A stretch of 64,000 nt of DNA from positions 13,418,001-13,482,000 of the forward strand of contig JAVTVX010000035.1 in NCBI GenBank assembly GCA_033439265.1. Direction: 5' to 3'. Shown piece by piece: positions 37,763-48,429 of the stretch. Position 1 is the stretch's first letter. Each line of letters opens with the position of its first letter. The position numbers and the translations under genes were made by a program. Under the pieces are notes generated by a model. It was not told the origin of the DNA, made no database searches, and saw nothing but the letters and a program-made list of their open reading frames with translations. This DNA is from Dillenia suffruticosa (lineage: Eukaryota; Streptophyta; Magnoliopsida; Dilleniales; Dilleniaceae).

Positions 37763-39783
37763 TGGCAGTGTTAGTCAACTAGAGAGGAGGAGTAAATAGT
37801 TGAATATTAATTTTTTAAAACTTTTTGAAACTTAAAAATAATGTGACAGTAAATGAGAGACAAATAAAAAGAATACAGAGAATTTTTATAGTATCCCACC
37901 AAATTCGGTGTACGTCCACTTCCAGATTCCCCTGGATTTTTCACTAAATACTTAGTTTACAAACTTGATTACAGGTTCAAGTTCAACCTCATATAGTGTT
38001 ACCACTGAATACTACAATTCAATCTTATTCAGACTGAATTTTGACTTTTCTAGACTTAAGGCAATGTCACACAAACTTTATTCTTTAACACTTGACTTAA
38101 TCGATAAAATGAATATCAAGAATTTGAGGCTTGCTTTCCTCAGATTTGACAGTGTGTAAAATTAATTAAGACACTTAATACAATTTTGAGAATTTTAAAG
38201 TACACAAAAATGTAAGTATTCAAAAAGAGCTTTCAATTCAAGTCGTGTTTCGTAACCTTCATTGTTTTTCTTCTTCTTAGTATTTATTAAGGTATTGAAT
38301 AGATCCGCTGAGGGTTGGTAGGGGTTGTTGCATCCGAACGTTGCGCATTTAATTTCTGCCATTACAACTTTTGCAACTATTCCTTCATTCGCGTTGAATT
38401 TTCGTTTTTTTACAGGTGCCTCTTTTAAATAGACCAATCAGACTTTGTTTGTGATGCATTCGAAATTAGCTTTGATAGCAAAGGAAACATTTCAGAAATC
38501 GAAAAAATAAGACGTCCGTTAGGTTAAAAAATATTCATAAATCTGGTTTCTGACATATGTAGGTCGACAAGTCTATTATGAATATCGACCTGAATTTAAA
38601 TCATTCTTAGTGTATTTCTATGTAAACAAGTCGACAAGATACTATTCTAGGTCGACAAGGAACTATGCTAAACAAAATTGTGGACATGTGATTTTAATTG
38701 GTCGATGTGTTTACATGTGTCGACAAGTTTTCAGCTGAGTCGATGTGTAATATTTCAGACTTTATCAAGAATAGGTCGATAGGTCATTTAAGCGCATCGA
38801 CATATTCCTATTCATATAATAAATTGGTCGATGTGTGGAAGTCATTTGGTCGATGTACATGTGTTATGTCGACAAAATGATAGCGGATCGACGAGTATCA
38901 TAATGAACAGACACTCACTAGGTCGACATATCTGATAATATACATCTATATGCTACTGTATTAATTTTGATTGGTGTACCTGAGTAATTTAATTTGTCGA
39001 TGTGTTTTTATAGGTCAACAAGACTTTTACTATATCGATGTGCATTTGTTTCAGAAACATAATAGACGGGTTGACATGTGTTCATCAAGGGTTGATATTT
39101 CACTATTCATTTATTGAATTGGTTGACGTGTTTGAGCAAATTGGTTGATGTGTTTTGGCTAGGTCGACAAGCACAGTAACAGGTTGAAGTGTGTGTTTTT
39201 GACTCAAGTGTCATCAGGTTGACGTGTTTAACCAACAGGTTGATGTGTTACTATTTGGACTTTGAATTAGTTGACAGGAAGTTTGCAATTGGTGGACATG
39301 ACACTATTCAGATTGATATATTGCAAATCAGGTTGATGTGTTTTTAGAAATCAGGTTAATGTGTTTTTAGAAATCAGGTTGATGTGTATGGAGAACAGGT
39401 TGATGCATCACTTTTGCAAAAGCAATTGGTTAATGTATGGAGGTGAATTGAACAATGTGTTACTGTTCCTATAGTTTCATATCGATAAGATTTGTGCTCA
39501 GATCAATATGTTGGAATGTCTGATCTATATGACATTCATTGTTTAGGTTGATATGTGTTTGTGCAGGTCAAAATGTTCAGACATATGTTTTTATAGAAAA
39601 CATTTAGTTTAGGTCAACAAGAACATCAAACGGTGATGTGTGTGTGTATGAGTGTCACAGGTCAATGTGTTTTCAAAGCAGGTCAACCTGTACTGTAGAC
39701 TTCTGAATTTTCTAACTGTTTTCTTATTTTCTCGAACTATTTTTCTTATAATTTTTCATCATCAAAACTCTATTTGGTCAACA
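37763..39783 (-). mobile_element. copia (Sirevirus-like) LTR with TCGAC minisatellite, minus orientation
   Basis: Read on the minus strand, the LTR starts TGTTGACCAAATAGAG right after a polypurine tract (CAAAAAGGGGAGAA, 39784-39797). It carries an array of ACATCGACC / CATTGACCTG motifs (about 39690 down to 38540). It contains AGTGAAAAATCCAGGGGAAT and GGAAGTGGACGTA strings familiar from long plant copia LTRs, and ends near TGCCA at 37763. The length is about 2.0 kb. Oddly, it is flanked by 3'-internal sequence on one side and 5'-internal sequence on the other. The 37763 border is approximate. Confidence 0.65.
38540..39690 (-). repeat. degenerate minisatellite, motif RGGTCGAYRTGT
   Basis: On the plus strand the motif GGTCGATGTGT or a close variant (GGTTGATGTG, GGTCGACAAG, GGTTGACGTG) recurs dozens of times, spaced by about 15-40 AT-rich bases. 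The matching array at 36.5-37.6 kb shows the reverse complement. Spacers differ, so only the roughly 11-base core is conserved. Confidence 0.75.
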
Positions 39784-40018
39784 TTCTCCCCTTTTTGATA
39801 ATGATAAAACTTATGGTGTCCAATCTATAATTTTTAGTCATTTTAAATCCTAATTTCTAGACATTTACATTTGAGTGCTCTACATGTTAACACACCAGCA
39901 TTCTTTACACATACTGAGCACATTTCAGCACTCATACTAGCATATCAGCATATTTAGTATTAGCACTTTGTATACATATATTTTAGCACATATTCAAACA
40001 CTCATTTTTAGCACATTA
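39784..40018 (-). mobile_element. 3' internal end and polypurine tract of a copia element
   Basis: On the minus strand this stretch ends in a polypurine tract directly before the LTR at 39783. It contains several TGCTGAAATGTGCT / ATGTGCTAAAAT repeats (from 40013 downward). No coding sequence is seen. It is cut at 40019 by the start of another LTR. Confidence 0.5.
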
Positions 40019-41710
40019 TGTTACACCCCGAACCAGGGTCGTGAGCAGCCACTCGTTACCCTAAATGCTGGTTGTATTTTTACAGAAAATTGGACAGAAT
40101 CTCTCCATAAATCGGAGATCTCCCATATACAATTAAACCTGCTCTATACAATTTAAAATTATCCTGTAAATAAAATAAAATGGTTATCCCAACTTCACAA
40201 CAACTCACCAACCATAGCAGATATCCACGCTAGGCTAAGTAAATTTCTAACAATCCTAATCACAAACCTCTACTGTCATGCCAACTGGAGCATGAGCAGT
40301 CGCCACACTGAGCGGCCTAAGTTTTATACAATTTACAACCACTTTTCCCAAGTTAACATTCAAACACTACAATTTGCCTCAATGCAAATGAAATATGAGA
40401 GTTTCATAATTTAATATACATAAATTATACAGTCAATCCCAAATAAATATACGGTCAACTACGGAACTCAAGGTCAAGACCTCACAGGGTCGAAAATAAA
40501 ATGCGGAGCTCATATCTCAACTTAATTTAAATCTCACCGTAAAAAAAAACACTCAAATCCGCTAACGAGCTACAAATTCCTCAAGAGCCGAGCGTCACTT
40601 TAGTACAATGATCCTGTCTGAGGAGGGAAAGAAGAGGGGTGAGTGTCAAGGAAGATATCCAGTAAGTGAGGGGATTAATCTCGAGTACTAATAGTGTAGG
40701 TGAACATGAAGTGTTAAATAATATCATTCATAACCAATAATTCAAATTTTTTACAGTAAATCATGATATGTTCGCTAAAATGAACTCATTTAACTATTCA
40801 CACGATCACATACATATATGCATCTATTTAAAATCAAGTAAATCATAGAGCAAGTCGACAGGATCTTGGCAAAGGTCAACCGTGACTAAAGACAGGTACA
40901 TCGGGGGTTTTATTATGCATAAAGTTTAAAAGTCGCTCTCTACCAGCGTCACACACGTCCTCCCCTTACTTGGGTTCAACCGGCCGTGCCTATAGTCATT
41001 AGAAATATGACGTTTGAGATACCTCCTGCAGAAGTGTATCCGGGCAACCCGGTATCTCTACAAACACCCTTCGTAACTACGGAATCAATCAAATAATATC
41101 ATATCATCTTATTATCTCAAGCTAGTAGGCATCCAACTCATATAGCCAAATCATCTCATCATATCCTCAAAATAATTCAAATCTGTGTGTCAATATATTT
41201 CGTCGAAATCATTTAAATTCAACAAATCAATGCAATGGTAGAATAGAAAATATCTCATTTCTCAAATCATGGCACAATTTCATTTTATTTCAAACATGGA
41301 TGCATAATCATAAAAAACATAAGTACGACACTCCAATAATCATAAAACAGATTTGAATTTCAATTCCATACGTGAGACAATACATATCAAAATCATATTT
41401 TATTAAAAATATGATAAAATCAGGTTTCACTATTTCATGCAAGAGATTAGAATCTCACTCACATTTCTAGAGAGGGTGGTCACTCCCTATTTTATAGAAT
41501 CAAAACAAATCGACTCCTCAAATCTCCAAGAAAGTCAACCTAATCAGATTATCACAATTATCATCAAATTTCCAATTATTCTTAGGGTTTATCATATTCT
41601 CTAAGTTTGTATAAATCTTAATTCCTAAATTTATAAATATACACCAATATCATTTTAAAGGTATTAAAACCTAAATTTGATAAAATTTATTTCAAATATT
41701 GAAGAGATCG
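40019..41710. mobile_element. gypsy-like LTR fragment
   Basis: It begins TGTTACACCCCGAACC, a typical TGTnACACCCCG start of plant gypsy LTRs. It shares short blocks with the solo LTR at 34173-36536, such as TTTGCCTCAAT and a nearby GAGAGTTTCA. No ORF is seen. The expected second CATTA target copy was not found, and similarity to LTR-like sequence fades near 41710, so the right end is arbitrary. Confidence 0.45.
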
Positions 41711-44697
41711 TATTTCTCTCTTGAGGTTATGGGATTGCGTCGCGATTTCTCACATCCATACGACAAGTGAGGCTTGCGAGAAAGTATGTGTTCTTAGGTT
41801 AATATATAAACGATACTGTTATCGAGATTGAATATCATGATACTACATTCATTGATAATGATTTCCTTAAGAGATATGAAATCAATTTAGACCTTACCTT
41901 CTATGAGATTGATGAGTTTAATTGCTCGGGGAGCCCAGCGGCAGGATACAAAAATCCATTATGGATCTTGATTCCAGTGAGAGCGATCCATCAAAAGGTC
42001 AAATTTTTTTCTTCTTGTAGGAGTATCGAGAATGCGTACTTAAAGGTCACTTTTCGATTAAGGGTAAGCCCTTTATTGTGACTTTAGATGATGATGAGAA
42101 ATCCAAAATGGTCTACGAGACTCTTGAGGGTACGAAAGATTATTTTGTTGAAGGCCATAGACGAAGAGAAGGAGTTGATGAGAATCAATGGAGTTTGAAA
42201 TCTAATTGATTTGTCTAAGGATAAAAGAACTATTGAAACGAGTAGGTTCTCAAAGTTAAGAAAAAGGTTAGCGGATCGATGGAGAGGTATAAGACCCGTC
42301 TAGTAACCAAGGGTTACACTTAGACTAAGGGTTTGGACTACCAAAAAATCATAGTCAAATTTAGCTCTATCTGTTTATTTTTTAACGATTGTCACGAATA
42401 TGGATTTGGAGTTATATCAGATGGATGTAAAGACCGCTTTCCGTAACGAAAGTCTGGATGATGTGATCTACATGGAGCTTCCCTCTGGGTTTGTTCTAGT
42501 GGATTAGGTGGATGAGGTCTGTTGGATTTGGATATCAACATACGGCCTTAAACACTCATCCAGACGGTGGTACCTGAGATTTCACAAGAAGGTGAATCTT
42601 ATGGTTTTAAAATAATCGAGTAGAATCATTGTGTTTATCTGATATGTACCGATAACTATTTTATAATCATGTTCTTATATGTGGATGACATAAAGGAATC
42701 CAGAGTGATCGCTTAAGAATGGTATTGACTTTTTAACAAGAGTTCTACATCAGGTAAATTCTTGAACATTTCGAGATGTGCGATGATAACCAAACATATA
42801 CTATATCGCTAAAGGTGATGATTTGAGTCTTGACATATGCCCTACAATTTGAGAAGAAATAAGAGAGATCAGTAGAATCCCTTACACCAATGCAATGTGC
42901 ATTCTAGTGTATGCGATGAGTCATACACGTGTAATGTACAGTATAATGTATGCAATGAGACGTACACGACCAGATGTTTAATTTGCAATCAATCTGGTGA
43001 ATAGTATCAATCGAATCCTGAAAGAGATCACTGGAGAGGAGAGAAAAGGATCTTGAGATATCTCAAAAGAATTGCGGACCTCTTTTTGTGTTACGGAGAA
43101 GGTCATTTGTGTTTTGTTAGGCATTTAGACGCCAATTGGGAGTAGCGATCTGAATGAACGCAAACTAACGTCAGGTTTTATTTTCCTAGAGCAGTAAGAA
43201 GCAGACATGTATGTCTCTATCTACGATAGAGACTGAACTTATAGTATGATCAATAGCAGTTCATGAGAATGTTGGATTTAAAAATTTATGAATGACTTAG
43301 AGGTTGTGGCAGATAGTGGGAGGTTAGCAATGATTATTGTGATAATCAGACCCCAGTGCCAACAATCGAGACCCTAAATATTATAATATAGCCAAACATA
43401 TTGATACCTGAGACCGTTTTGTGAGAAATACTACCAAGAAGGGCATTGTGACAACTAAGTATACTTTTACATACAACATGGTGACTGATCTCTTCACAAA
43501 ACCCATTGTGAGAGATTCCTTTTGAGATAAGAAATCATTAGGTTTAGTGTATTTTGACATTTCTCATTATGTATTGTTTTTATGCTTACTAAAAATATAT
43601 GATATATGTATATTATTAGGTCACAAGTTTATTGTTTCATGCACTTATTTATTATCATATATCTTGTGAGATGTTGTGATAAAAAATATGTTAGGCAGGC
43701 GTGGTCGACTTTTTCACACGAGTGACCACCTCCAACTCTGAGTGAGCGGGGATGAGACGCTTTCTAGTTGTAAAAGACTTTAAGAGTGGCCCTACTAAAA
43801 CATAAGTCACATTGATATGTGTTCAGAATGAGATCATCTGCGATATGATCAACATGGAAATACCCACATCCATATTGCCTGTAAGTAACCAGATATGAGA
43901 TCTCATATATCACCTGGAATTAGTGATATTGTCTCTAAAATGCTCTCTCTGAGATTTCTAGATAAAGTCTTCTGTGTAGACTGAGTCGTTACCTACACAG
44001 TTTAGAGAAATCTGACATATACCCTTTGAGAGATGGGGGAATAACACTGTAGCACGTGTTTCATAAACGTGTGATGAGATGACCATGGGACAATGAGAGC
44101 TATTATTTGAGACAATAATGTGATTATGATCTCCGTTCTCACTGTGTGACATCTGAGATCCATTGGGTGGGATCTTATATACCCTTATTACTTTCGACTG
44201 TTTCTAGAAATTTTGGTTCAGTATTATTATTTTAGTCGTTTATCTATGGTCCGGAAGATAAATTGAGATTTAAGAGATAGGTTTAGGAAAGCAGCTGAAT
44301 TGAGACTGATAGATTCAAGTTTGGAAAAAGGAAGACCAATAGATATTATATCATTGTGTTGTATTCATAAGTCGACCTGTTATATTAATCTATGTTGAGA
44401 TTTAAATATAATAGTGAATATATAGTCGAGCAAATAATAGGGGATCACTTTTGATGAGAAAAGTGGCTCAATGGATGTAATTACATTGGATCTGGGGTAT
44501 AGTGACTTATTTTTTATACTAACGGTGATTTTTCGATTATTCTAACAGTTACATTGAAAAGTCTTTGTTTACAGGTGTACTTGTCGGTTACACAATGTTC
44601 AATCCTGTATGAAAGTCTAGTAGGGTGATGTGATATATCGTATGAGTTGTGATCTTGTGACGGATATAAAATGTTCTCGTGTGCAAGTGGGAGATAT
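41711..44697 (+). mobile_element. decayed copia element A, internal region
   Basis: Scattered frames carry copia pol pieces in order on the plus strand. At about 42.15-42.35 kb are KAIDEEKELMRINGV and ERYKTRLVTKGYT; at about 42.42 kb LYQMDVKTAF; at about 42.55-42.69 kb RRWYLRFHKK and LYVDDI (the RT active site); at about 43.13 kb an RNase H DANWG-like string; and at about 43.5 kb LFTKPIVRDSF. Stops and frameshifts are frequent. gag, protease and most of integrase are not recognisable. A polypurine tract (AAGTGGGAGATAT) precedes the 3' LTR. The 5' end is lost. It is related to, but clearly older than, element B. Confidence 0.75.
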
Positions 44698-45164
44698 TGG
44701 AAAATGCCCAGATAGGTATTTTGGTAACTTTGGGATAATGGGGTAACTTCTATTATCCCATTGACATTCCCATTAATTTCCTATAATCACTCTCTAATTA
44801 AGCCAAGGAATCCAAATGTATGGTGCTTTCTTCTTCCTCATCATTGAGAGTTTAGGAAAAATGGAGAAAAAGGCTAGGGTTTCTTGAGATATACATTCTC
44901 TTGAGAGAGAATATTCTAAGGGTTTAGGAGATTTTCGAGTAGGAAAATCTCCTTCATCAAATGATTCACCAGATTTGAGGATCGAGGCATTGTAATAATG
45001 CGGTGGTGGTTCGATCTCGTGATTATCATCCCGATCGTGCAATCCGTTAGACGGATTTCGCGTTTTGATTGGATTTTGGTGACCCTACATGTTAATGTAT
45101 TTATCCAAACAATTTTGATCTATTTCGATTCCATATGCGCATATTGTATCGATTAAATCCAACA
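44698..45164 (+). mobile_element. 3' LTR of copia element A
   Basis: A 467 bp segment bounded by TG (TGGAAAATGCCC) and CA (CCAACA) lies directly after the polypurine tract. The next base starts a leucine-rich repeat coding frame, so the border is sharp. The adjacent GCTTC would be one copy of the target duplication. The 5' LTR was not found in the window. Confidence 0.7.
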
Positions 45165-45834
45165 GCTTCCAAAGGAGATTGAGGGTATGAAGAAGTTATC
45201 CCACTTGGATATGTCAGAGTGTTACTTCATTGATGACATACCCCAGTGGCTTGCTTCGCTTCCAGAGCTGCAGGTCCTTAAGGGATTTGTGGTCGGTGAT
45301 CCTGAGAGCAAGTACTCATGTACCATGGGCGATTTGACAAACCTGAAGTGGCTTAGAAAATTGAGTATCACCACAGGCAGGGTGGACTTCCCAACAGAGA
45401 AACAGCTGAATGCATTTTCTCAATTTAAGGCACTCCGCAGGTTGACAATTGCATGGAGAGGAGAAATGCCTGTTCCAAGCAATGAAAAGAAAAAAGCCAC
45501 GGGTGCTGATCAAGAGAATAATGAAGGCAAAGCACAGGTAGCAGCAGACAATAAAGGGACAGGAACAAAGCAAGATGGTGGTGGAACACAGTCAGCAAAG
45601 TCACCACCACGAAGAACCATATCAATAGTGTCCGCTTTAAAGCGAACAAAGACACTTACTGTAAGTTCAGAACTTCCACAAGAACTAGAGAAACTGGACC
45701 TTAGGTGCTTCCCAAAGACGCCGAGTCCAACTTGGTTGATGCCCAACAAACCGACGAAACTGAAGAAATTCTATATCAGGGGCGGGAATCTATGTGATCT
45801 TGGTCGGTGCCAGGAAATACATCAAAGCTGGTAG
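45165..45834 (+). pseudogene. LRR fragment of an NLR resistance gene (RPP13-like protein 4 / ZAR1-like)
   Basis: The open frame starts within the codons for LPKEIEGMKKLSHLDMSECY, directly at the LTR border, and runs about 220 codons. It shows leucine-rich repeats (IPQWLASLPELQVLKGF, LRKLSITTGRVDF, LKALRRLTIAW-like, LPQELEKLDLRCFPK, LKKFYIRGG). It includes an unusual insert rich in Lys/Gln/Gly/Thr (about residues 95-140 of the fragment). This order matches the C-terminal LRR region of RPP13-like protein 4 type CC-NB-LRR receptors, which are cytosolic or membrane immune sensors. The coiled-coil and NB-ARC parts are absent. The frame shifts near GRCQEIH and stops, so the last repeats are lost. 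It is a disrupted remnant. Confidence 0.82.
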
Positions 45835-45879
45835 GTAATGCATCTGCGATTGAAATACTTGAATGCTTTAGCAGTATAA

Positions 45880-45910
45880 TAATATATAGTAATATAATAG
45901 TAACTACTAC

Positions 45911-45943
<33 letters not shown>

Positions 45944-46330
45944 AATAGTATATAAATATTATATAACTATATATTACATATATATAATATATGTTGATAT
46001 AATAGTAATGTATAGTAATATAATGCAATATAGTAATATAATAATAAAATTACAGATTATATATTACATATATATATATATAATAGAATATAATATATAA
46101 TTTAATATAACATAATAGTAACATATAGCAAAAATTTAATGTAATATAATAATGTAATATTAACTATTACTTATTATATATTACATATATATATTTATAT
46201 TATATGTATATTGATGTAATACATATTACATATATTACATATATATAAATATATTACATACATATAATAAAATATATTATAATATAATAATAATGTATAA
46301 AAATATAGTAATATAAAAGTAATATACTGA
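45880..46330. repeat. (TA/ATAATA)n AT-rich simple repeat block
   Basis: About 450 bases consist of TATA, AATATAGTAATATAATA and (AT)n runs. Long ORFs crossing it in both strands (tyrosine/isoleucine repeats) are artefacts. It begins about 50 bases after the end of the NLR fragment. Confidence 0.9.
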
Positions 46331-48033
46331 ATTACATATTACCATCCAACCCTTACCATTACCAACCTTATCATTACCATTTACACTGCAACTTACCATA
46401 CATTACTGTAACTTACCACGTGAATACCATGATAACATTATCACATGATAACACCAACCCTTTACCTTTCTACCTTTTCATTGCAACTTTTTTATCTCCT
46501 CTCACTCACAAAAACAACCCTTATACTAATTAATTAATACATTCAATATAACTCAATATATAGTTTATAGATGGTGGGGAGTGATAGAGTCATGATTGAG
46601 GTTAGTTAATAATCTCCATCTTAAATATTTCTTATTTACTCACCATAAGATTTTTTTTAAAATGTACTAGTTACTAAAGAAAAGTCAATAAACAATAGTT
46701 GGCTAAAAACATATATTTACTTATCACAAATTATAGCCATTATCGCATAGTTATACAGATAGCTTCCAAATGGTGGCTCAAAATTGCAAGGATAAAGCAT
46801 TGTTTATACACGTGCCTTTCAAATCGTGACTACAAACCTATATTTACTAATCACAAGTTATAACCGTAAGGATACAACATTGTTTATATAGACGTATAAA
46901 TATCCATAAGTATGGAGTATTTATACAAACGCTATGCTAGCTTGAACTACGGTTGATAAACTTTTGCGGGTGAGCATTTTAAAACCGTAGAAAAATATAA
47001 GGTATTTTTGATGGTTTATTCAAAATAGTCTGTATAGGTTAAAAAAATATGAGTAAAAGTTACCGACAATAAATGTTGGTGTCAGGATAATTATTTAATT
47101 TTGTAGTGTTTGGGAGTTTGAGGAGAGTAAAAAAAGAAGTGAGTAGAACAAGAAAAATATATTTTGTAATTTTGGGCAAGATATGCCACTTATACGGGAG
47201 GTCAATTAATATCGATGAGAATAGAAAAAGATCGGTAACTATTTAAAATATTTATATTTTTATTTAATTCAATTAATTTTTGTTTTTATTATTTTATTAT
47301 CGGTAATTATGAATTTTTTTTATTTTTTTATAGGCTAAGGAAAAGGAATCTGCGTGATTATAGACACATTCGAGCATACATTTTAAAAGAAGGACAAGAC
47401 CTAAAGTGGGAAGAGAACAAAAATAGTATCGGTATGTAATTGACCAACTTTGTAAATTAAAATTGCAATTCTATGATTCCACATTTGTCTCCACCACTGT
47501 TTTGAAAGTCTCAACATTCTTAAAGGTTTTATATAGAAATCAAGCGGGGAATCTCAAGCATCCAAATTAACTCCTTCCTAAATAGACTCATGTTTGTAGT
47601 AAAATGGCAATATTATTATTTGTGTGTGATGCTTAATATCAGGATTTAACAACTTTATTAAAAAAGCATTCAAAAAGGTTGTAGATTGATGAAGGAAGGA
47701 GGACATTGGTTGAATGCATGAATTCTTTACCCCTGTTTCTGTTCTCTCCCTCTCTCTCTCTCTAACTCAGCTCTCTCTCTTTCTCATCTGTTCTCTCAAT
47801 ACTCATTCTCTTCTTCTCCCTCATTCATATTCTAACGATTCAAACCATATGCATCACCCCTAGCCTATACCATCGCTACCACCATACTCATCCTTTGTCT
47901 CCGTCATGCTTTGTTTTTTTTTTTCTTTTCTTTTTAATTTGAATGTAATGGCTACAAGAACCAATCTCATATTTTGCTGTTCAGGTCTGTTACAAAATCA
48001 AGCAATGCATGGCTAACTTATTAACTTATTATA
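46331..48033. other. spacer left of copia element B, with repeat remnants
   Basis: No gene is supported. Two related units of about 118 bases start near 46710 and 46828 (TATATTTACTTATCACAAATTA and its variant). A TTTTGTAGTG string near 47100 resembles a CACTA-type right end, but no left partner was seen. A CT-rich tract lies at 47745-47765. Confidence 0.4.
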
Positions 48034-48038
48034 GGGGC

Positions 48039-48416
48039 TGTAAGTTATGGGGATATCGGGTCGGGTCGCCCATGTGGGTTTGACCCAAACCCACTTCCCT
48101 TTTTGAATTTTCAAAAGGAGGGAAGGGAGAGAGTGGTTTTTTATGGAAAAAACCAACTCTTAACTCCCTTTAACCATCCATCCCCATCTATGGCTCTCTT
48201 GAAGGTTGATAGAGAATAGGAAAAGAGAGAGGAAGAAGATCTCTATACACCATAATTCCATTCCATCAAAAAGACTCTTGGATTATGAACGAAAAAAGAG
48301 ATTGATCCATTGGTGACATTTTTCGGACCCGTACATCGAAAAGGTTAGTGATCCGACCCTAGATTTTGGGACATTCAACATTTATTTCGCTGTAAATGTA
48401 TAAGAGAATGCTTTCA
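48039..48416 (+). repeat. 5' LTR of copia B
   Basis: Begins TGTAAGTTATGGGGATATCG and ends AATGCTTTCA. It matches 57787-58147 over its full length except for a gap of about 19 bases near the end. Confidence 0.95.
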
Positions 48417-48417
48417 T

Positions 48418-48429
48418 TGGTATCAGAGC
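48418..48429 (+). other. primer-binding site of copia B
   Basis: TGGTATCAGAGC one base after the 5' LTR is the standard complement of the 3' end of initiator tRNA-Met, used to prime minus-strand DNA. Confidence 0.9.

Noticed and set aside
36500..39700. CRISPR array or CACTA subterminal repeats as explanation of the TCGAC motifs
   Set aside because: Repeats are short and degenerate with variable spacing in a plant genome, which excludes CRISPR. The polypurine tract, primer-site remnant and LTR-like ends fit a copia LTR better than a CACTA element.
45807..46100. ORFs of Ile/Tyr repeats on both strands
   Set aside because: They are translations of the TA-rich simple repeat block.
47040..47110. 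Right end of a second CACTA element (TTTTGTAGTG)
   Set aside because: No matching CACTAC left end with a 3 bp duplication was found.
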